From an uncultured Actinomycetes bacterium (GTDB taxonomy: Bacteria > Actinomycetota > Coriobacteriia > Coriobacteriales > Atopobiaceae): a stretch of DNA of 64,000 nucleotides. The first letter of the stretch is position 1; each line of letters begins with the position of its first letter. The translations under genes and the position numbers were made by a program. The notes beneath the pieces are model-generated. The model had not been told where the DNA came from. It ran no database searches and saw only the letters and a program-made list of their open reading frames with translations. Positions 55,838 to 63,272 of the stretch are shown piece by piece. Location of the stretch: assembly GCA_900314685.1 (NCBI GenBank), contig OMWE01000018.1, positions 1-64,000 on the forward strand, given 5' to 3'.

Positions 55838-56824
55838 TTACTGTGCCGCGGCGGCCTCGGCCGCCACGACCTCGTCGTACGGCGCGCAGACCAAAAGGCC
55901 GCGGCCGTGACCCTTTGCGTACTTGCTGTAATACACGCAGGTAGAGAGCGTCATTACCTTGGAAACGCCGTTGATGGTGGTCTCGGCCCCCGCGCGCCGG
56001 GTGACCGCCTTGGCACAGCGGTCCGCGAGGTACGTGTGGAACGCGTCCTCGCTCTCGAAGGTCAGGGTGCGGGCCTCCGCGTCGTCGCGGTCGGTGTCGT
56101 AGAAGAAGAGCGGGAGCAGCCGCGTGGCCCCGTCGGGCGTGATGTACCAGACGTCCGTTGCGGCGTCGAATGTGTCCTGCTGGTCCATGCGGGAGATGGG
56201 CTCGAACATCGCGCCGTTGTTGAGGTGGTGGCCGTATATGAGCGACTGCTGGTCCACGAGACCGGGCGCCGTGTTGTCGCAGTCGAGGAAGATCTGGCCG
56301 CCGATGGTCCAGGTGCCCTCTGCGTTGTGGCGCAGGTAGTGCTCGTTGTCCTCGCCCTGGTACACGGGGAAGCTGACGGGCGTGCCGCCCACGTAGATCC
56401 AGCCGACGATATCGTCGTTGATCGCGCGCAGGCCGTCCCAGTCCACGTCCACCGGGCACTGCTCCTCGGGCGTATCGGCCTCGACCACGGCGTATTTGGC
56501 CAGGTCGGCGTTGACGACGTCCTGCTCGTGGTAGGAGTACTGCTGGTAGGCAAACATACCGCCCGCCACGACCAGCAGGATGATGCCGACGATGAGCAGC
56601 AGGTTGGACACCACGTGGCGCGCGCCCTTGCGGCGCTTGGCCTTCATCGAGTATTTGGCCGGCGCCTGGCGGCTCGGCGCGGCGCTCCGCATCGGGACCG
56701 CGCCGCGCTGCATCGTCGCGCCCTGGTCGGGCGTGCGCTCCGGTGCCGTATCCCGTTCGGGCGCGCGCTCCGGCTCGTCGTCCCGGCTCGGCCCCGCGGC
56801 CATGTGCCTGCCTGTCCCTGCCAC
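55838..56824 (-). CDS. Class B sortase
   Basis: About 328 residues. A charged N-terminal tail (about 1-66) precedes one membrane helix (VVSNLLLIVGIILLVVAGG), so the enzyme faces outward. The catalytic residues are in IYGHHLNNG (His199), TLSTCVYYS (Cys296) and GHGRGLLV (Arg308). The SrtB pattern of long inserts is kept. It joins sorting-motif proteins to the wall or links pilin subunits. The start is a GTG at 56824 with GGAGGG upstream; ATG 56803 is an alternative. It is nested between purE and purM in the purine operon, and no sorting substrate is encoded beside it. Confidence 0.92.
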   Translation of the reverse strand: MAGTGRHMAAGPSRDDEPERAPERDTAPERTPDQGATMQRGAVPMRSAAPSRQAPAKYSMKAKRRKGARHVVSNLLLIVGIILLVVAGGMFAYQQYSYHEQDVVNADLAKYAVVEADTPEEQCPVDVDWDGLRAINDDIVGWIYVGGTPVSFPVYQGEDNEHYLRHNAEGTWTIGGQIFLDCDNTAPGLVDQQSLIYGHHLNNGAMFEPISRMDQQDTFDAATDVWYITPDGATRLLPLFFYDTDRDDAEARTLTFESEDAFHTYLADRCAKAVTRRAGAETTINGVSKVMTLSTCVYYSKYAKGHGRGLLVCAPYDEVVAAEAAAAQ

Positions 56825-56827
56825 GGG

Positions 56828-57295
56828 TTAGCCCTCCGCCATCGCAGCTTTGAACTCGGCGATCTTGTCACGCCACTCGGGCATGGTCGCGCCGAGGATC
56901 TGCGTGGCGTAGATGGCCGCGTTCTTGGCGCCGCCGATCGCGACGCAGGCCACAGGCACGCCTGACGGCATCTGCACCATGGAGAGCAGGGAATCCATGC
57001 CGCCGAGATCGCTTGTCTTCATAGGCACGCCCACGATGGGCAGCGGAGTGTACGCCGCGACGACGCCGCCCAGGTGCGCCGCCTTGCCCGCCGCCGCGAT
57101 GATCACCTTGATGCCACGGTCGGCCGCGGTCGAAGCCCACTCGTGGACCTTTGCGGGCGCGCGGTGCGCCGAGGCGATGACCAGCTCGTACGGCACGCCG
57201 AACTCCTCGAGCTGCTTGGTGCAGGCCTCCATCGCCGGCATATCCGACTTGGAACCCATGATGATGCCCACCAGCGGGGCTTCTGTCTCAGCCAT
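56828..57295 (-). CDS. purE: N5-carboxyaminoimidazole ribonucleotide mutase
   Basis: 155 residues behind AAGGAGG. The nucleotide site is VGIIMGSKSDMPAM, the catalytic His is in ASAHRAP (His44), and AAGKAAHLGGVVAA and LPIVGVPM follow. It is class I PurE and forms CAIR. No purK is visible in the window. It is the first gene of the cluster purE-sortase-purM-purN, with the next start 3 bp after its stop codon. Confidence 0.96.
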   Translation of the reverse strand: MAETEAPLVGIIMGSKSDMPAMEACTKQLEEFGVPYELVIASAHRAPAKVHEWASTAADRGIKVIIAAAGKAAHLGGVVAAYTPLPIVGVPMKTSDLGGMDSLLSMVQMPSGVPVACVAIGGAKNAAIYATQILGATMPEWRDKIAEFKAAMAEG

Positions 57296-57386
57296 GCGGC
57301 CTCCTTTTTCATGTGCTGCGCTTACACGCGCTCCTCACAGTATAGAGAAAAGCAGGTAGCATCCTCTCACCCGTCAAGCTTTCGAA

Positions 57387-57425
57387 AAGAAAAACGGTCG
57401 CGTCCGACTCCCGTCGCGTCGGATG
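57387..57425 (-). terminator. Possible terminator after the AAA ATPase gene
   Basis: On the minus strand TCCGAC and GTCGGA form a stem around CGCGACGGGA, followed by a T run eight bases later. The gap to the T run makes it weak. The rest of 57296-57454 includes TATACT, a likely -10 box for purE. Confidence 0.35.
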
Positions 57426-57454
57426 CGAGGCGATTGACCCGTGGCACGCCGGAG

Positions 57455-59251
57455 CTAGACCGTTTGCCTTCCCACACTCCGCAGATATTCCTCGACGTTT
57501 CGGTAGCGGATGTCGAATTCCTCGCAATCTGGCCCCCGGTAGAGCACTGCTCTCTCGGTGATGGGGCCATAGCGGTGCTCGAGCGCGGCGCATTTGTCGG
57601 TGTCGAGCAGGTGACGGCACTGTCTCCGGTCCCGCTGGTCGCTGTGCTTGATCTCGTATGCACGGCACGACCCCGCCGCCGGGTTGAAGACCACCATGTC
57701 AAACTCCCCGACCGCAAAGCGCACAGTGCACACCTCGCAGTCCGGCAACGCCAGCTTGGTATGCAACAGCACGAGCTCCTCAAGCATCCGGCCCGCCACC
57801 TCGCTGCGGATCCTCCCGAGCACATATGCACGCTCGTCAAACGAGAGGTCAGCCATCTGCGGGTCCTGCAGCAGGCTCTGTATCAGTGCGTCTACCTGCG
57901 TATATCGCAAGCCTGGTTGGGTGATGACCGTACGCGTGAGCGGCTCACCCGTATACGGCAGCGTCACGACGTCGATACGTCGTGTGAGGTCAAGCAGGCC
58001 GAGATACTCCTCTATCTCGCGCACATGCACGTCTGCCAGCGGTACCGTGCGCTCGGAGCCATCCCGTATCTCGAGAATCCGGCGCAGCCGCAGGGTAACG
58101 GCGGCAATGTCCACACGATCAAGCACGTCGCTCGGCTGTGCGGGGTCGCTCCGCAGGTTCCGCGCGGACAGGGCGAGGTCGCCGGAGCGAAAGTCCCGCG
58201 AGAGCACCTCGAGCGCAAAGCGATGGTTGGCATCCTCCACCACGCGGTTGACGGCCGAGGTCAGCTCGCCTGCCTCATACAGTTCCCGCAGGTGGCGGAA
58301 ATGACCGCCATCCTGATAGCAGTGCAGGGAGTGTTGGATGTTGCGCGCTATCGCGCTGTCGACATATTCGTCCGTGCCTTCCTTGGTCGCAAACGTCGAG
58401 TCGCGATCGTAGTGCACGCCTCCCATGCTCATGGTGCCGCCGTAGCGCAGATACTCGTCGATGCCGTGGATGCCCAGGACACCCTCGAATTCTGCGTACG
58501 GAATCCAGGTGGTATGCAACAGGATGCACCGGTCATACAACTGCTCGTCCTGCGAGAACATGAAGCCCAGCGAGTCGGTACCGGACAGCACCACGCGCAT
58601 GCCCAGCGCCGCGAAGACATCCGAAAAGACCGCCGCCCCCTCAATGAAGTCCTCCATGAGCGTCGCCTCGTCGACGAACACACAGCGGTAGCCGTCCCGC
58701 TGCAGTATGCGCAGGTCATGTGCCACATCCTTCATGGTGGTGCCTGCAACGACCTGGATGATGGCAGCATGCGCACGCTCGTCCGGATCCATATCGGCCA
58801 GCGCCTGGCGGATTAGGGTGGTCTTGCCCGTACGGCGCAGGCCGTACAGCACAAAGACCTTGTCGCGCGTGTCACCCCACACATAGTCACGAAGACGCCC
58901 GTAGCACTCGCGGCGCCGATACGATTCGACGGACTGCGCGAGCGCATCAAGCGCGTCGCCCGTGAGCACCATGGTCGCAAACGTATCCCGCCCCTTTCGG
59001 GAGACTCGCGGCGTGCCATGGACCACCCCGCCCTGCAGGCGGTGAAGCTCCTTCTCGAGCTCGCGACGGTACTCGATCTGCAAACCAAGCTGCTCGACCT
59101 CGTCCGCCGCGACGTATTTCTCCTTGCGCTTGCCTTCCTCGTACCAGCGCTGATAGAAGTAGTCCCTGCCTTTGATCCGCTTCTTGCCTAAGGATCCCTT
59201 GGGTAGCATCGCTATCTCACGCTGGAGCTGCTGTATGCGCGGGCCATCCAT
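57455..59251 (-). CDS. AAA ATPase with DUF4143/PD-(D/E)XK-like C-terminal domain
   Basis: 598 residues from the ATG at 59251 behind GGGGAGGG. The N-terminal 100 residues are a charged helical region (KKRIKGRDYFYQRWYEEGKR). The ATPase core holds Walker A in LYGLRRTGKTTLIRQ, Walker B in CVFVDEAT and a sensor in VVLSGTDSLG. The C-terminal 150 residues contain AVGEFDMVVFNP and AYEIKHSDQ, a D...ExK arrangement seen in nuclease-like folds of DUF4143 proteins. Members occur widely in gut bacteria with unclear roles, possibly in defence or regulation. It is preceded by a strong palindromic promoter that suggests tight self-control. Confidence 0.9.
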   Translation of the reverse strand: MDGPRIQQLQREIAMLPKGSLGKKRIKGRDYFYQRWYEEGKRKEKYVAADEVEQLGLQIEYRRELEKELHRLQGGVVHGTPRVSRKGRDTFATMVLTGDALDALAQSVESYRRRECYGRLRDYVWGDTRDKVFVLYGLRRTGKTTLIRQALADMDPDERAHAAIIQVVAGTTMKDVAHDLRILQRDGYRCVFVDEATLMEDFIEGAAVFSDVFAALGMRVVLSGTDSLGFMFSQDEQLYDRCILLHTTWIPYAEFEGVLGIHGIDEYLRYGGTMSMGGVHYDRDSTFATKEGTDEYVDSAIARNIQHSLHCYQDGGHFRHLRELYEAGELTSAVNRVVEDANHRFALEVLSRDFRSGDLALSARNLRSDPAQPSDVLDRVDIAAVTLRLRRILEIRDGSERTVPLADVHVREIEEYLGLLDLTRRIDVVTLPYTGEPLTRTVITQPGLRYTQVDALIQSLLQDPQMADLSFDERAYVLGRIRSEVAGRMLEELVLLHTKLALPDCEVCTVRFAVGEFDMVVFNPAAGSCRAYEIKHSDQRDRRQCRHLLDTDKCAALEHRYGPITERAVLYRGPDCEEFDIRYRNVEEYLRSVGRQTV

Positions 59252-59273
59252 ACACCCTCCCCTCTTTCCGTTA

Positions 59274-59312
59274 TTATACCCTACTATTTTCAGGGTATAA
59301 CTGGGGTATAAC
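59274..59312 (-). promoter_or_regulatory. Promoter covered by an operator palindrome, ATPase gene
   Basis: A perfect inverted repeat TTATACCCT (59274-59282) / AGGGTATAA (59292-59300) is followed by a third half-site GGGGTATAAC (59303-59312). On the minus strand the -35 TTATAC and -10 TATAAT (16 bp spacer) fall inside the two arms, so a bound protein would block transcription. It ends 23 bp before the start codon. Confidence 0.75.
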
Positions 59313-59383
59313 TACAACGCTCGTTGTCTTTTGTAGCGGGTGTAATCAAGCCCAAGCCAGTGAGCGACAAGTCGTGCCAAGAA

Positions 59384-59419
59384 AAGCGGTGGAACGAGAT
59401 TGATCTCGTTCCACCGCTT
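59384..59419 (-). terminator. Terminator of the SPFH gene
   Basis: A 17-bp perfect stem pairs 59384-59400 with 59403-59419 around a 2-nt loop, followed on the minus strand by TTTTC. The very tight loop means the real loop is at least four bases. It is 80 bp past the stop codon at 59499. Confidence 0.88.
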
Positions 59420-59498
59420 GTTTGTCAGTTGCCGGTAGGTCCGTTGCCGGCTGATATACACCCGCCGTCAGCTGCGATTGGCCCAGCCGCCGTTCGCA

Positions 59499-60818
59499 CT
59501 ACGGGCGCGGGGTGCCGCACTCGTTGCAGAACTTGCCGGTGTTCTCATGGCCGCACTTGGGGCAGGTCCACGTGGCGGGCTCGGCGGGCTTGGGCGTGCC
59601 GCACTCGCCACAGAACTTGCCCGTGTTCTTCTTCCCGCACTTGGGGCAGGTCCACTCGGCCGCCGCGGGCTCGGGCGCGGGCTTGGGGGTACCGCACTCG
59701 TTGCAGAATTTGCCCGTATTTTGGTGTCCGCACTTAGGGCAGGTCCAGGTGCCCGCCGCGGGCGCCGCCGCAAAACCGCCGCCCTGCGCCACCGCGTACT
59801 GGTTGGGGTAAGATCCGCCCTGCGCCGGCTGGTTGGCCATCGCGGCGCCACCGGCCATGCCCGCCATGTTCATGCCGAGGAAGCCGTTCATCGCGCCGGC
59901 CTCGTTGCCCGCGGCGGTCTTCATGGCCTCGGCGGTCGCGTCGGCCATCACGGCCTGGCGCATGTCCGCATTGCGCAGCGTGGCGGAGCGCTGCAGGTCC
60001 TTGATCATCTTCTCGTCCTCGGGCGAGGCGGTGATCGAGTTGACGCCGAAGCTCGCGACCTCGATGCCGCGCAGGTCGCGCCACTTGTTGTCGAGCTCGT
60101 CGTTGAGCGCGTCGGCCAGCTCCTGCGTGTGGGCAGGCACCGCGCTGTAGCGGATGCCCATGGCCGAGATCTTGGCGAAGGCCGGCTGCAGCGCCGTCAG
60201 CAGCTCGCTTTTGAGCTGAGAGTCGATCTGGCTGCGGGTGTAAGGCTGCTCCACGTTGCCGCAGACGTTCTTGTAGAAGAGCAGCGGGTTGGTGATCTTG
60301 TAGCTGTACTCGCCGTTGCAGCGCACGGAGATATCGACGTCCAGGCCGATGTTCTGGTCGACCACGCGGAAGGGCACGGGGCTGGCCGTGCCGTACTTAT
60401 TGCCGATGATCTCCTTGGTGTTGAAGTAGTACACGCGCTGGTCGTGGCCCGTGTCGCCGCCAAAGGCGAAGCGGCCGCCGATCTGCTTGAAGGTCTCGGC
60501 GATGGACTGGCCGATGTTGCCGAAATTGAAGGAGGGCTCGGTCGAGACGTCGTAGGTGTACTCGCCCGGGTCGCCGCAGAAGTCGACGACCGCGCCCTGA
60601 TCGACGATGATCATGGCCTGGCCGTCGTTGACCACGACGCGCGAGCCGTTGGTGATGATGTTGTCGTCGCCGTAGCGGTTGGAGCTGCGCCCGCTCACGC
60701 GCTTCTGGCCCTTGACCACCAGCGTGTCCGCCGGGATGGCATCGCAGTAGATCATTTCCTTCCAGCTGTCGGCGAGCACGCCCTTGGTCGCGCCGACCGC
60801 CGCCCTGATGAGACCCAT
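59499..60818 (-). CDS. SPFH-domain protein with three C-terminal zinc ribbons
   Basis: 439 residues behind AAGGGG. Residues about 1-300 are the SPFH (band-7-like) fold found in YdjI/virion-core-like proteins, for example VVVNDGQAMIIVDQGAVVDF and GIEVASFGVNSITASPEDE. A Gly/Met/Ala-rich linker follows. The end is three zinc ribbons in a row, each WTCPKCG...TGKFC(N/G)ECGTPKP, so 12 Cys in all. There is no obvious membrane helix. It is encoded with a zinc-ribbon membrane protein just upstream, a pair seen in many Gram-positive genomes. Role unknown; a membrane-associated scaffold is inference. Confidence 0.9.
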   Translation of the reverse strand: MGLIRAAVGATKGVLADSWKEMIYCDAIPADTLVVKGQKRVSGRSSNRYGDDNIITNGSRVVVNDGQAMIIVDQGAVVDFCGDPGEYTYDVSTEPSFNFGNIGQSIAETFKQIGGRFAFGGDTGHDQRVYYFNTKEIIGNKYGTASPVPFRVVDQNIGLDVDISVRCNGEYSYKITNPLLFYKNVCGNVEQPYTRSQIDSQLKSELLTALQPAFAKISAMGIRYSAVPAHTQELADALNDELDNKWRDLRGIEVASFGVNSITASPEDEKMIKDLQRSATLRNADMRQAVMADATAEAMKTAAGNEAGAMNGFLGMNMAGMAGGAAMANQPAQGGSYPNQYAVAQGGGFAAAPAAGTWTCPKCGHQNTGKFCNECGTPKPAPEPAAAEWTCPKCGKKNTGKFCGECGTPKPAEPATWTCPKCGHENTGKFCNECGTPRP

Positions 60819-60920
60819 ACCGTACCCCTTTCGTCGTGCTGCCTTGCTGTGCCTTATGTCTTGCTTGTCTTCTGTCTTGCTGTGTCTTGTACCCGTCTTG
60901 TCTTGCTTTGCTCATTAACT

Positions 60921-60949
60921 ATATAAGACGAACGCCTGATAAAAGCCAA
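60921..60949 (-). promoter_or_regulatory. Likely promoter of the SPFH gene
   Basis: TTGGCT (60949-60944), 17 bp, TTATAT (60926-60921) on the minus strand, about 100 bp before the start codon. The leader between (60835-60915) is a run of TCTTG-type repeats on the plus strand. Confidence 0.6.
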
Positions 60950-61079
60950 ACATTCGAAGAGCGAACACTGCCCTTAATATCCTGGTCGGTAGCTCAGGGC
61001 CCAGGTCTCACGCCGGGTCCAGACCCTATGCCGGGCCCGCGCCTCACATTGGACCCGTGCCTCGCACCAAGCCCGTGCC
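60950..61079. other. Non-coding region with GC-rich direct repeats
   Basis: CCCGCGCCTCACAT, CCCGTGCCTCGCAC and CCCGTGCCTCACAT follow one another at about 22-24 bp near 61038-61086, running into the end of the zinc-ribbon gene. They look like the decayed remains of its Gly/Pro-rich coding repeat. No gene is seen. Confidence 0.45.
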
Positions 61080-62627
61080 TCACATCTTGAGACCGGCGCC
61101 GAAACCACCTGGGCCGCCCGGACCTCCGCCGGGCCCGCCGTGGCCGCCCGGGCCACCGGGTCCGCCGCCGGCACCGTCGTCGATCGGTATGCGCGACACG
61201 CGCGTCGTGACGTAACGGTCCTCCTTCACGCCCAGGCGCAGGCCCTCGCCCGACACATACTCGGACGCCTCGTGACGCTCCCGCGCCGTCTTCATCTCGC
61301 CGACGAGAATCCGCAGCACGACGCCCGCGATCACGGCGGCCATGGCCACCAGGATGAGCCAGAAGGTAGAGTCTGGTTCTTCTTCCATGGTCAGCCCGAA
61401 GAAATAGATGAGCACGGCCGTCAGCGCGAAGGTCCCCAGGAACCACGCCGCGGCCTTCTTGCCGTCGATCGGCAGGTCGCCCACGAAGCGGCCGGTCTGG
61501 CCGTTCATCGCGAAGAGGTAGTCCTTGCCCTCCCACTGTGTGTGCAGCAGCCAGACGGGCAGCAGCGCGTACGTGACGTGCTTCCAGGCGACGTCGGCGT
61601 CGACGTCGGTCGGAGTCACGGTGTCGTAGCCGGAGACCGAGGCCTCCAGCGCGCCGACCATCGAATTCTCCATGCGTTCGCCCACGCGCTTCTTCTCCTG
61701 GTCGGAGGCGATGTCGGGGCGCTCCGCCGCGTAGCCGGGCATGTAGCCGAGCGAGAAGTCGGTGAGCTCGCGGTAGTCGTAGGGCTCGATCGCGTCCATG
61801 TGGGCGTCGGGCATCTTGCTGGAGGAGTCGGCGGGCACGCGGCGGAAGTCCAGCGTGCCGGCGCGGCGAACGTCGTACACGCGGGTCTCCGTGACCTGCA
61901 TGTTGCCCTCGCGATGGGAGCGCGAGCGGGTGCCCTCGAATGAGCCCTGACCGCTCACGCGCGCGTCGTACAGCCAAAACGGCACGTAGACGCCCTGTAC
62001 GTGCGCGATGCGATTGGCGCTGGCAAAGGGCTTGGGCAGGAGTTTCTTGCCCTGGTAGTAGGTCTTAAGCGCCGCCACCGCCTGGTCGTGGTCGATCTTG
62101 AAGGGGATGATCTGCTCGGGCTTTTCCTTGTCCGTGTAGGCGCCGGGGACCACGGTCGTATTACCGCAGTAGGGGCACTCGGTGACGCTGGTCGCCGCGT
62201 CCACCATCAGCGCGGCGCCGCAGCTGGAGCAGGTGTAGGTGCGCAGTCCCGCGCGCTCGGACTCGTTCCAGCTCGCGCGGTCGAGAAAGGCCTGCACCGC
62301 GCCCGCCTCGCGCGTCTCGGCCTCGGTCGCCGCGCGCGCCTCGGCCATCGACTGCTTGACGGTCTTGGTCGCCCCGCTGCCGTCCGTGCCCGCGTTGGCG
62401 ACGTCGCCCATGCGCTCGTAGTCGCTGACCTCGCCGGCCGCCGCACGCTGGTCGGCCGCCTGTGCCGCCGCGTCTGCCTGCTGCTGCCGCTCGGCGTAGG
62501 CCGCCTCGAGCTCCTGCGCCGTAAAGACGGACCCGCAGAAATCGCACTCCATCTTGCCGAGGTCGGCGTTGTAGTGCATCGTGCCGTTGCACGCCGGGCA
62601 CTGGTAGTTGACTGTCTGCTCTGGCAT
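61080..62627 (-). CDS. Zinc-ribbon membrane protein (TFIIB-type zinc ribbon, partner of the SPFH protein)
   Basis: 515 residues from the ATG at 62627. The first zinc ribbon is QCPACNGTM...MECDFCGSVF (about 9-36). A helical Ala/Glu/Gln-rich region follows, then a second ribbon TYTCSSCGAAL...ECPYCGNTTV near 130-160. A large middle domain (about 170-380) includes QGVYVPFWLYDA. Two membrane helices lie near 390-445 (FLGTFALTAVLIYFFGL, WLILVAMAAVIAGVVL). The C terminus is a Gly/Pro repeat tail. Its function is not known. It and the SPFH gene are in tandem with a promoter between them. Confidence 0.88.
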   Translation of the reverse strand: MPEQTVNYQCPACNGTMHYNADLGKMECDFCGSVFTAQELEAAYAERQQQADAAAQAADQRAAAGEVSDYERMGDVANAGTDGSGATKTVKQSMAEARAATEAETREAGAVQAFLDRASWNESERAGLRTYTCSSCGAALMVDAATSVTECPYCGNTTVVPGAYTDKEKPEQIIPFKIDHDQAVAALKTYYQGKKLLPKPFASANRIAHVQGVYVPFWLYDARVSGQGSFEGTRSRSHREGNMQVTETRVYDVRRAGTLDFRRVPADSSSKMPDAHMDAIEPYDYRELTDFSLGYMPGYAAERPDIASDQEKKRVGERMENSMVGALEASVSGYDTVTPTDVDADVAWKHVTYALLPVWLLHTQWEGKDYLFAMNGQTGRFVGDLPIDGKKAAAWFLGTFALTAVLIYFFGLTMEEEPDSTFWLILVAMAAVIAGVVLRILVGEMKTARERHEASEYVSGEGLRLGVKEDRYVTTRVSRIPIDDGAGGGPGGPGGHGGPGGGPGGPGGFGAGLKM

Positions 62628-62883
62628 CGCGCCCCCCGTCCGTCTTGCGTGCGCGTCGCAGTGCAAATGCGTGCGACTCGCGCATATTGCACATACTATC
62701 CCACTTGACTATCCCACCTGCGCGTGTGATTGCCGAACGCCAAATGTCCCGCTCCCGCACGTCGGGAAATGCCCCCTCCTGGCGTGATGGCGTCATTACG
62801 TTGCCTTTGTGCACGACTCCTCAGCGGTGACGCTGCCCCCACGACAGAGCGCGTTCCTAGTGACCATGAGAATTTGAGCTAAG

Positions 62884-62904
62884 AAAAAAGCCCCCGAAGG
62901 GGCT
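62884..62904 (-). terminator. Terminator of tRNA-Leu
   Basis: On the minus strand AGCCCC-TTCG-GGGGCT is followed by TTTTT, nine bases after the encoded CCA. The 256 bp between it and the zinc-ribbon gene start (62628-62883) hold no gene. Confidence 0.88.
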
Positions 62905-62915
62905 GAAAAGTCTGG

Positions 62916-62999
62916 TGCGGGCGAAAGGACTTGAACCTTCATGAGGGAACCCTCATACGGACCTGAACCGTACGCGTCTGCCAATTCCGCCACGCCCGC
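62916..62999 (-). tRNA. tRNA-Leu (anticodon CAG)
   Basis: Acceptor GCGGGCG pairs with CGCCCGC, the discriminator is A, and CCA is encoded at 62915-62913. The anticodon loop is TTCAGGT on the stem TACGG/CCGTA. A long variable arm (TGAGGG...CCCTCA) marks a class II tRNA. Confidence 0.97.
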
Positions 63000-63009
63000 G
63001 TGCTGGAAA

Positions 63010-63038
63010 ATCTTACTACAGACGCGCGCCGAACGCAA
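63010..63038 (-). promoter_or_regulatory. Promoter of tRNA-Leu
   Basis: TTGCGT (63038-63033), 17 bp spacer, TAAGAT (63015-63010) on the minus strand, 10 bp before the tRNA. The DNA from here to 63272 contains no gene; a TATAAA at about 63181 may be the -10 of the kinase gene that follows. Confidence 0.8.
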
Positions 63039-63272
63039 CGAGAATTATTAGCTCGCCTCGCATTTTCGTCACGTTTGCGGGTGGGGCGACCCGACCTGCG
63101 GGCAACAGGCGCGAGCGGTCGGCGATGTGGGCGAGCGACGGGGCGGCGGCGCGGCGGTACGCGGGCGCGGTGTTCGTCTTATAAAAGGCAGGTAAAAAGC
63201 CCGCAGCGGCAGCAGCGTTGCACTATGGTTTTCTGCAGCGTCGGTCCATCAGTCCACGTTGAAGGGAAACCT

